Positions 1-4,500 of a stretch of 7,485 bases of DNA are shown here, piece after piece. The translations under genes were made by a program, and so were the position numbers. Position 1 is the first letter of the stretch. Each line of letters opens with the position of its first letter. A model generated the notes under the pieces. That model did no database searches. It was not told where the DNA came from and saw only the letters and a program-made list of their open reading frames with translations. Source of the DNA: Solirubrobacteraceae bacterium (GTDB lineage: Bacteria > Actinomycetota > Thermoleophilia > Solirubrobacterales > Solirubrobacteraceae); assembly GCA_024710825.1 (NCBI GenBank), contig JANJUA010000264.1, positions 1 to 7,485 of the forward strand, in the 5' to 3' direction.

Positions 1-884
1 GCGCCCTCGCCGTCCGCCTCGGCCTCCTCGCCCTCGTCGCGATCGGCCGCCGAGCGTGGGACGACGAGCACCGGGCAGGCCGCCTCGCGGACGACGCGGT
101 GCCCGGTGGCGCCCATGACGACGCGTTTGATCGGGCCGTACGCGCGCGAGCCGAGCACGAGCAGGTCGACGCGCTCGGTGAGCCGGCGCAGCTCTTCGAC
201 GACGTCGCCGAGCACGACCTCCGTCGCCGCCCCGTCGGCCGCCTCGGCCAACCGGCGCTCGAGGTCCTCGCGGCGAAGCTCCTGGAGGCTGTGCCAATCC
301 GGCTGGTAGGCGTAGGCGCTCCACTCCAGCGGCGCGAGCGGCGCCACGGCGAACAGCCGCAACCGGGCGCCCACGGCATCGGCCAGCCGGCGGGCACGGG
401 CGAGCCCACGGCTCGCGTCCGCCGAGCCGTCGTAGGCGGCGGCGATCTCGTCGAGCTCCCAGCCGCGCGTGGCGAGCCCGCGCGGCGCCACCGCCACGGC
501 GCACGGCGCGCCGCTGAGGACGCCCTCGGCGTGGCTGCCGAGGAACACGCGCCCGAGTGGCCCGCGATGCGAGGAGCCGACGACGAGGAGGTCGGCGCCG
601 ACGTCCTGTGCGAGCGCGTGCAGGCCCCGCGCGGGCGACGTCGAGGGCCGCGCCTCCGAGCGCGTGCCGGGCGGCGCCAGTCGCTCCGCCAGGGCGAGGA
701 TCTCCGCGCTCTCCTGCGCGAGCGGGAACGGGCCCACCCCGCCGAGGGCCAAGGGCTCGTAGGGGAAGACGTGGGCGAGCAGCAGCTCGGCGCCGAGCGC
801 GGCGGCGAGCGCGGTGCCGAGGGCCACCGCGTCGGCGCGGGCCTGTTCGTGCGTGTCGACGCCGACGACGATCGTCCCGGACAT
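1..884 (-). CDS. Tandem universal stress protein (UspA family), 3' end cut by window edge
   Basis: Reading leftward from the ATG at 884-882 gives 294 codons with no stop before the window edge, so the C-terminus is missing. Two UspA domains are in tandem. Domain 1 (about 4-134) opens with IVVGVD and has the nucleotide-loop segment GSSHRGPLGRVFLGS (103-117). Domain 2 (about 145-276) opens with AAAYDGS and has GSRAYGPIKRVVMGAT (245-260), ending in ACPVLVVPR. UspA proteins are small cytoplasmic stress proteins, and the ATP-binding subgroup carries G-2x-G-9x-G-(S/T). Here the second glycine is His in domain 1 and Ala in domain 2, and the final S/T is Ala in domain 2, so ATP binding may be weak. 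After the last strand the chain continues into an acidic tail (281 to the edge, rich in Glu, Asp, Ala, Gly), longer than most tandem Usps need. The start is set by AGGAGG six bases upstream. The family is certain; the cellular role is not. Confidence 0.9.
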   Translation of the reverse strand, partial: MSGTIVVGVDTHEQARADAVALGTALAAALGAELLLAHVFPYEPLALGGVGPFPLAQESAEILALAERLAPPGTRSEARPSTSPARGLHALAQDVGADLLVVGSSHRGPLGRVFLGSHAEGVLSGAPCAVAVAPRGLATRGWELDEIAAAYDGSADASRGLARARRLADAVGARLRLFAVAPLAPLEWSAYAYQPDWHSLQELRREDLERRLAEAADGAATEVVLGDVVEELRRLTERVDLLVLGSRAYGPIKRVVMGATGHRVVREAACPVLVVPRSAADRDEGEEAEADGEG

Positions 885-890
885 GGAGTG

Positions 891-896
891 CCTCCT
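891..896 (-). promoter_or_regulatory. Shine-Dalgarno site of the universal stress protein gene
   Basis: The minus strand reads AGGAGG followed by six bases and then ATG. It is the only strong ribosome binding site I can see in the window and fixes the start at 884. Confidence 0.85.
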
Positions 897-912
897 GGGT
901 GATGTGGCGCCG

Positions 913-918
913 ACGCTA
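913..918 (-). promoter_or_regulatory. Possible -10 element for the universal stress protein gene
   Basis: The 88-base gap between the stop of the CstB-like gene (973) and the Usp start (884) contains TAGCGT on the minus strand, matching TANNNT. A start site about seven bases on would give a leader of roughly 20 bases that includes the AGGAGG site. No convincing -35 hexamer is present, so this is tentative. No terminator-like hairpin was seen in the gap, so read-through from the upstream gene is also possible. Confidence 0.3.
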
Positions 919-972
919 TCCGATCGCCCCGCCCGTCCATCGGCAGTTCGCGCCGGTCGGCGTCCGTGGTTT

Positions 973-2355
973 TCACGGGTCGCGGGTGCGCTGCACCGGG
1001 CCGCCCGCGCGGGCCCACGACGGCACGCCGCCGTCCACGACGTGCATGACGTTCTCGACGCCGTGGTGCTGCAGGAGGCTCGCACCGACCGCCGCGCGTT
1101 GCCCGGAGGCGCAGATGACGGCGGCCGGTCGGGAGGGGTCCAGGCCCTCCGGCAGACCGTGGATGTCGTGGTAGGGGACGTGGATCGAGCCCGGGATGCG
1201 GCCGGCGCGCCATTCGCTCGCCTCGCGGACGTCGACGATCTGCACTCCGTCCCCGCGCTCGAGCAGCGCCTCGACGGTGATCCGCTCGATGCGCCGCACC
1301 GGGCGGCGCTCCTCGCGCCATGCGGTCATGCCGCCGTGGAGGTAGCCGGCGACGGCCTGCACGCCGACGGCGCCGGCCAGCTCGCCGGCCTCGCGCGCGT
1401 CCTCGTCGTGGCGGCCGACGAGCACGATCGGCTGCTCGGGGTCCGCCATCCACGCGAGCTTCGAGCCGAAGCCGGCCCGCAGCGCGCTGATGCAGACCGC
1501 CCCGGGCACGTGCGCCTCGTCGAACTGGAGCTCGGTGCGGACGTCGACGACGAGCGCTCCCGCCAGCCGGTGCGCCTCGACCTGCCCAGGGTCGAGTGGC
1601 TGCAGGAGCTGGCGCTCGGAGCGCAGCGGCCCCCGGTTGAGCGCCACGATGCGGTGGAGGTTCGGCGGCTGCGGGGCGAGGTCGGAGATGGCGCGGGCGA
1701 CGAACTCGTCGGCGTCGGCGAGCGCCAGCAGTGGGTTGTGAACGCGCTCGTAGCCGATCGTCGACGAGCCCTTGAGGTCCATCCCCGGCCCGCCGCACAG
1801 CGAGCCGCCGAGGTGCCCGGGCCACACCTCGCAGGTGTCGGGCAGCGTCAGCAGCCGCTCGTGGAGCGAGTGGAACAGGTCACGCGCGCCCTCGGCCTTC
1901 TCGACCGCGAGGTCGGGCCGCGCGAGGTCGCCGACGAACAGGCTGTCGCCGGTCAGCACCGCCCACGGCTCCGGGCCGCGGGCACGGTCGACGAGGACGA
2001 AGCACGTGTGCTCGGGCCGGTGGCCGGGCGTCGCCAGCGCGCGGACGAGCACGTCGCCGAGCGAGAGCTCCCAGCCGTCGTCGACGGGCTCGTGGTCGTA
2101 GTCGGGCTCGGCCAGGCGGGGGACGTGGATCGTCGCCCCCGTGGCGGAGACGAGGCGGCCGTGGCCGGAGACGTGGTCGGCGTGGTTGTGCGTCTCCAGC
2201 ACGTGCTCGACCCGCACGCCGAGGTAGCGGGCCAGCCGGAGGTACTCGTCGACGTCGAGCCGGGGATCGACCACCGCCGCGACGCCCGCGTCCTCGTCGC
2301 CGACGAGATACGACGCGCACCCCAGGTCGTCGTGGGTGATCTGGCGGAAGATCAT
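973..2355 (-). CDS. CstB-like persulfide dioxygenase-sulfurtransferase (MBL fold + pseudo-rhodanese + rhodanese)
   Basis: The product has 460 residues in three domains. Residues 1-240 are a metallo-beta-lactamase fold of the ETHE1/persulfide dioxygenase type: THNHADH (55-61), H112 in TPGH, D137 in LTGD and H181 in WPGH supply the expected mononuclear iron ligands. Residues about 258-352 are a rhodanese fold whose catalytic Cys position is Gly (G314 in VLVGRHDED), so it should be inactive. Residues about 357-455 are a rhodanese with an intact loop CASGQR and catalytic C415. This order, including the dead middle domain, is that of Staphylococcus aureus CstB, which oxidises low-molecular-weight persulfides and transfers sulfur to give thiosulfate. 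C187, after the last metal His, may correspond to the additional CstB dioxygenase-domain cysteine. The ATG at 2355 was chosen because the MBL domain begins there and it lies 31 bases after the tauE-like stop; longer versions would run into that gene. The ribosome site is weak (GGCGGG). Substrate is inferred from architecture. A glyoxalase II-like hydrolase is less likely given the rhodanese domains. Confidence 0.9.
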   Translation of the reverse strand: MIFRQITHDDLGCASYLVGDEDAGVAAVVDPRLDVDEYLRLARYLGVRVEHVLETHNHADHVSGHGRLVSATGATIHVPRLAEPDYDHEPVDDGWELSLGDVLVRALATPGHRPEHTCFVLVDRARGPEPWAVLTGDSLFVGDLARPDLAVEKAEGARDLFHSLHERLLTLPDTCEVWPGHLGGSLCGGPGMDLKGSSTIGYERVHNPLLALADADEFVARAISDLAPQPPNLHRIVALNRGPLRSERQLLQPLDPGQVEAHRLAGALVVDVRTELQFDEAHVPGAVCISALRAGFGSKLAWMADPEQPIVLVGRHDEDAREAGELAGAVGVQAVAGYLHGGMTAWREERRPVRRIERITVEALLERGDGVQIVDVREASEWRAGRIPGSIHVPYHDIHGLPEGLDPSRPAAVICASGQRAAVGASLLQHHGVENVMHVVDGGVPSWARAGGPVQRTRDP

Positions 2356-2386
2356 CTGCCCGCCGCCCAATCTACGCGGTGCGGGG

Positions 2387-3136
2387 CTAGAGGACGAGCT
2401 GGGCGATCGCGGAGAGCCCCACGACCACGATGATCGCCCGCAGGGCGACGGGCGGCAGTCGGCGGCCGTAGCGGGCGCCGAGCGCCCCACCCACGACGGC
2501 CCCGGCGGCGATGAGGCCGACGGCCTCCCAGGCGACGTCCGCGACGGCCATGAAGACGAGCCCCGCCACGAGGTTCACCAGCCCGGCCAGCACGTTCTTC
2601 AGCGCGTTGGCGCGCTGGATGTCGTCGGGCAGCGCTATGCCGAAGGCGGCCAGCAGGATGATGCCCTGAGCCGCGCCGAAGTAGCCGCCGTAGATGCTGC
2701 TCAGGAAGACGAAGACGACGAGCGCCGCGCCGTGCTCGGCGGCGCGGGCGCGGTGGGCCATGATCGTGCGCGCCAACCGCGGCTGGAGCACGATGAGCAC
2801 GAGCGCCACGGCGATGAACACCGGCACGACGGCGGCGAACGCCTCGTCCGGCATGGTCAGCAGCAGCACCGCGCCGAGCGCCGCCCCGGCGACCGACGCG
2901 GCGCCGAGACGCACGATCCGGCGGCCCTGGCCCTCCAGCTCGCGGCGGTAGCCGATGGCCCCGGCGACCGAGCCCGGCACGAGCCCGACGCTGTTGGACA
3001 CGTTTGCCACCACCGGCGGATAGCCGACCGCCAGCAGCGTGGGGAAGGTGATGAGCGTCCCGCTGCCGACCAGCACGTTGATCGCCCCCGCTCCGAGCCC
3101 GGCGAGCAGGACCAGGAGCGCCTCGAGGAGGCTCAC
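2387..3136 (-). CDS. TauE/SafE-family membrane exporter (putative sulfite or sulfur-anion exporter)
   Basis: A 249-residue integral membrane protein with about eight hydrophobic segments, in two halves joined by a charged loop (about 119-136, rich in Arg and His). Both halves show the repeated family signature: a Gly-rich first helix leading to a Pro- or Asp-containing turn and then an Asn/Ala-rich helix (GAGAINVLVGSGTLITFP at 15-32, then VANVSNSVG; second copy YGGYFGAAQGIILL at 149-162, then QRANALKNVLAG). This is the TauE/SafE (DUF81) fold, some members of which export sulfite or sulfoacetate. The length is usual for the family. The start is a GTG at 3136 with no clear Shine-Dalgarno; it lies 22 bases after the stop of the SRAP gene and may depend on coupled translation. 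Immediate linkage to the CstB-like gene (31 bases) suggests it exports an oxidised product such as sulfite or thiosulfate. The substrate is inferred only from context. Confidence 0.9.
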   Translation of the reverse strand: MSLLEALLVLLAGLGAGAINVLVGSGTLITFPTLLAVGYPPVVANVSNSVGLVPGSVAGAIGYRRELEGQGRRIVRLGAASVAGAALGAVLLLTMPDEAFAAVVPVFIAVALVLIVLQPRLARTIMAHRARAAEHGAALVVFVFLSSIYGGYFGAAQGIILLAAFGIALPDDIQRANALKNVLAGLVNLVAGLVFMAVADVAWEAVGLIAAGAVVGGALGARYGRRLPPVALRAIIVVVGLSAIAQLVL

Positions 3137-3158
3137 ACGCAGCGGCCGCCGCGGCGCG

Positions 3159-3854
3159 TCACGGGGTCAGGCACTCCGGCCCGTCGTTGACGTGCGAGTT
3201 CACGCACGGGTTGGCGGGGGCGGCTACGAGGCCGGCGTCGTCCGCCAGCGGGGCCAGCAGCGCGCGCGGGGCCGCGCCGTCGAGCGCCTCGTCCAGCCAG
3301 GCGGCGCGCGCGGCCTCGTCGGCAAGGATCGCCGGCATGCGATCGTGGACGGGGGCGGCGATCCGGTTCGCGGCGGTCGTGACGATCGTGCAGGTCGCGA
3401 GCCGGTCGTCCTTGCCGCCGTCCTGCGGGCGCCACCACGTCCACAGGCCGGCGAACGCGAACGCTCGGCCGTCTGCGAAGGAGAAGCGCATCGGCACGCG
3501 CGGCGCCTTCGGGTCCTCGGGCTTGAGCCACTCGTAGTAGCCGTCGGCGACGATCAGGCAGCGCGACCGCGACCGCTCGACGAGGTCGCGGAAGGCGGGC
3601 TTGTCGGCGAGCGTCTCGGCGCGCGCGTTGACCATCTTCGCGCCGATCCTCGGGTCCTTCGCCCAGAACGGCACGAGCCCCCAGCGCAGGGTGCCCATCC
3701 GCCGCTCCCCGTCCCGCGCTATGACCGCGAGCACGTCCTGCGTCGGCGCGACGTTGAAGCGCTCGAAGCCGACGTCGCCCGAGGCGCTCGCGGCCTCCGG
3801 GAACACGTGCGCCAGGTCCTCGCGCTTGAGCGTCTGGGTGAACCGTCCGCACAC
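3159..3854 (-). CDS. yedK: SOS response-associated peptidase (SRAP/YedK/HMCES family)
   Basis: A 231-residue SRAP-domain protein. The family covalently traps abasic sites in single-stranded DNA through the N-terminal Cys2 and so shields them from breakage. All the signature positions are visible: Cys2 in (M)CGRF, N34 in RFNVAPTQ, the core RWGLVPFWAKD (57-67), NARAET (76-81), E108 in GYYEWL and H170 in PVHDRMP. The GTG at 3854 was chosen because Cys must directly follow the initiator Met so that removal of Met exposes it. A longer reading that starts further upstream would bury the catalytic Cys and is rejected. There is no Shine-Dalgarno site, and TAGAGT ends seven bases upstream, so translation is probably leaderless. 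It is the first gene of the minus-strand cluster, followed 22 bases later by the exporter gene. Nothing else SOS-related, such as a recognisable LexA box, was seen. Confidence 0.93.
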   Translation of the reverse strand: MCGRFTQTLKREDLAHVFPEAASASGDVGFERFNVAPTQDVLAVIARDGERRMGTLRWGLVPFWAKDPRIGAKMVNARAETLADKPAFRDLVERSRSRCLIVADGYYEWLKPEDPKAPRVPMRFSFADGRAFAFAGLWTWWRPQDGGKDDRLATCTIVTTAANRIAAPVHDRMPAILADEAARAAWLDEALDGAAPRALLAPLADDAGLVAAPANPCVNSHVNDGPECLTP

Positions 3855-3861
3855 GCCGATC

Positions 3862-3867
3862 ACTCTA
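3862..3867 (-). promoter_or_regulatory. -10 element for the SRAP gene, leaderless layout
   Basis: The minus strand reads TAGAGT, then seven bases, then the GTG start at 3854. In actinobacteria a TANNNT box whose end lies 6-7 bases before the start codon marks transcripts that begin at the start codon. No clear -35 box is visible. Confidence 0.55.
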
Positions 3868-3909
3868 CGCCGGGCGGCGCTGACGAGGACGTCCGTCCTC
3901 GCGCGCGGA

Positions 3910-3915
3910 TATGGT
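3910..3915 (+). promoter_or_regulatory. -10 element for the holin-family gene, leaderless layout
   Basis: TATGGT lies six bases before the GTG start at 3922. It faces the SRAP promoter in the same 67-base divergent gap (3855-3921), with the two -10 boxes about 42 bases apart. No clear -35 box is visible. Confidence 0.5.
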
Positions 3916-3921
3916 CGCCAG

Positions 3922-4287
3922 GTGCTACGCAGACTCCTCATCGCCTGGGCGTGCAACGTCGCGGCGCTGTTCGTCGCCGCGGAGCTGGTGAGCGGGCTGT
4001 CCTACGGCGACGACTGGTGGGCGCTGGTGCTCGCGGCCTTCGTCTTCAGCCTCGTGAACATGGTCGTGCGGCCGGTCGTCTTCGTGCTGTCGCTGCCGCT
4101 CATCGTCCTCACGCTCGGCATCGCGCTGTTCTTCGTGAACCTGCTGATGCTCTACGTCACCGACTGGCTGGTGCCCGAGTTCCAGATCCGCGACTTCGGC
4201 GCGGCGGTGCTCGGCACGATCGTCGTGTGGCTCGTCAACTGGCTGCTGTCGGTGACGATCCTCCGTCGGGTCGGGGAGCGCGGCTGA
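3922..4287 (+). CDS. Phage holin family 4-like membrane protein (YvlD-type)
   Basis: A 121-residue, very hydrophobic protein with four predicted membrane segments (about 4-25, 33-50, 53-79 and 93-114). The second and third segments are joined by NMVVRPVVFVLSLPL (46-60) and followed by LTLGIALFFVNLLML (63-77), the signature of the small membrane family known as phage holin family 4 superfamily or YvlD. Despite the name, bacterial chromosomal members are widespread and are not evidence of a prophage; their function is not established. GTG at 3922 was chosen because it begins MLRRLLIAWA directly ahead of the first helix and follows the TATGGT box by six bases; upstream in-frame codons overlap the divergent SRAP gene. 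The gene stands alone, divergent from the SRAP gene and followed by a separate RNA-like unit. Confidence 0.85.
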   Translation: MLRRLLIAWACNVAALFVAAELVSGLSYGDDWWALVLAAFVFSLVNMVVRPVVFVLSLPLIVLTLGIALFFVNLLMLYVTDWLVPEFQIRDFGAAVLGTIVVWLVNWLLSVTILRRVGERG

Positions 4288-4288
4288 C

Positions 4289-4302
4289 CCCCCATCCGGG
4301 GG
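4289..4302 (+). terminator. Short GC hairpin after the holin-family gene (weak terminator candidate)
   Basis: CCCCC, a four-base ATCC loop and GGGGG form a 5-bp stem starting two bases after the stop codon and followed by AATT. It could stop transcription in a high-GC genome but is short and lacks a T run. Confidence 0.3.
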
Positions 4303-4304
4303 AA

Positions 4305-4314
4305 TTGGATCCAA
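4305..4314. promoter_or_regulatory. Perfect 10-base palindrome TTGGATCCAA, possible operator
   Basis: TTGGATCCAA is its own reverse complement. It is centred about 45 bases before the predicted start site at 4354-4355 and ends four bases before the -35 hexamer, a usual place for an activator or a blocking repressor. The protein is unknown. The neighbouring LuxR-type regulator is one candidate by proximity only. Confidence 0.35.
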
Positions 4315-4318
4315 CCGC

Positions 4319-4347
4319 TTGCATTGTGTGCAGGCTGGGCGTATAGT
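4319..4347 (+). promoter_or_regulatory. Strong sigma70-type promoter of the intergenic RNA
   Basis: TTGCAT (4319-4324) and TATAGT (4342-4347) are separated by exactly 17 bases, each close to the TTGACA/TATAAT consensus. It is the only promoter in the window with both hexamers in good form. It predicts a start at 4354-4355, which is where the first RNA helix begins. Confidence 0.75.
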
Positions 4348-4353
4348 TCGTCC

Positions 4354-4475
4354 TGCGTTTGTGACTCATATCGATCTACAGATCGCTCACAGGCGCTTCA
4401 CACAGCGAATACGCCCCGCAAGGGGCACCCTCTCCTCCCCGAACGCCCCGGTCCCCTCCGGGGCGTTCCTCGTCG
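4354..4475 (+). ncRNA. Candidate structured small RNA, family not recognised
   Basis: From the predicted start at 4354/4355 the sequence folds into three hairpins. The first pairs GCGTTTGTGA (4355-4364) with TCACAGGCGC (4387-4396), ten pairs including two G-U. An internal loop then leads to CGATC/GATCG (4372-4376 with 4381-4385) capped by TACA. A linker (4397-4412) leads to GCCCC/GGGGC (4413-4426) closed by GCAA, a GNRA-type tetraloop. Thirteen pyrimidines follow (4428-4440), then the terminator hairpin (4441-4468). The 5' part is clearly AT-richer than the surrounding genes. There is no Shine-Dalgarno site or convincing reading frame. The C-rich single strand and the TCCCCT terminator loop resemble C-rich seed regions of RNAs that bind purine-rich ribosome sites. 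It does not look like SRP RNA, tmRNA, 6S RNA or RNase P RNA. The actinobacterial 6C RNA, also with C-rich loops, is the known family to compare. A cis-acting leader for the kinase is the alternative. Confidence 0.6.
4441..4468 (+). terminator. GC-rich intrinsic terminator hairpin of the intergenic RNA
   Basis: GAACGCCCCGG (4441-4451) pairs perfectly over 11 bp with CCGGGGCGTTC (4458-4468) around a six-base TCCCCT loop. It is followed by CTCGTCGT rather than a T run; terminators with poor U tracts are common in high-GC actinobacteria. It lies 19 bases before the -10 box of the kinase, so it would insulate the kinase from the RNA promoter. Confidence 0.7.
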
Positions 4476-4487
4476 TGGCGCGAGTCC

Positions 4488-4493
4488 TAGGCT
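4488..4493 (+). promoter_or_regulatory. -10 element for the kinase gene, leaderless layout
   Basis: TAGGCT ends seven bases before the ATG at 4501, and no Shine-Dalgarno site lies between. The spacing matches the SRAP gene exactly, so the kinase mRNA probably starts at its first codon. Confidence 0.55.
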
Positions 4494-4500
4494 GTGAGCC

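Noticed and set aside
99..902. Plus-strand open frame opposite the universal stress protein gene
   Set aside because: Shadow of the Usp gene. The minus strand has both Usp domains and a strong Shine-Dalgarno site, while the plus frame gives only Arg/Gly/Glu-rich sequence.
885..972. Terminator between the CstB-like and universal stress protein genes
   Set aside because: The only inverted repeat, CGCCG-AC-CGGCG, leaves a two-base loop and no T run, too poor to call.
814..2433. Long plus-strand open frame opposite the CstB-like gene
   Set aside because: It is antisense to a gene with complete catalytic motifs, and its translation is low-complexity Arg/Ala/Asp/Val with no family motif. High G+C routinely keeps such frames open.
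2356..2490. 45-residue N-terminal extension of the CstB-like protein from an upstream start
   Set aside because: It overlaps the 3' end of the exporter gene and codes for Ser/Pro/Arg-rich sequence. The MBL domain begins at ATG 2355.
3855..3956. 34-residue N-terminal extension of the SRAP protein
   Set aside because: It would bury the catalytic Cys, which must follow the initiator Met, and would overlap the divergent gene.
3922..4287. Prophage remnant suggested by the holin-family protein
   Set aside because: No other phage gene, attachment site or composition change is nearby, and chromosomal members of this family are common in bacteria.
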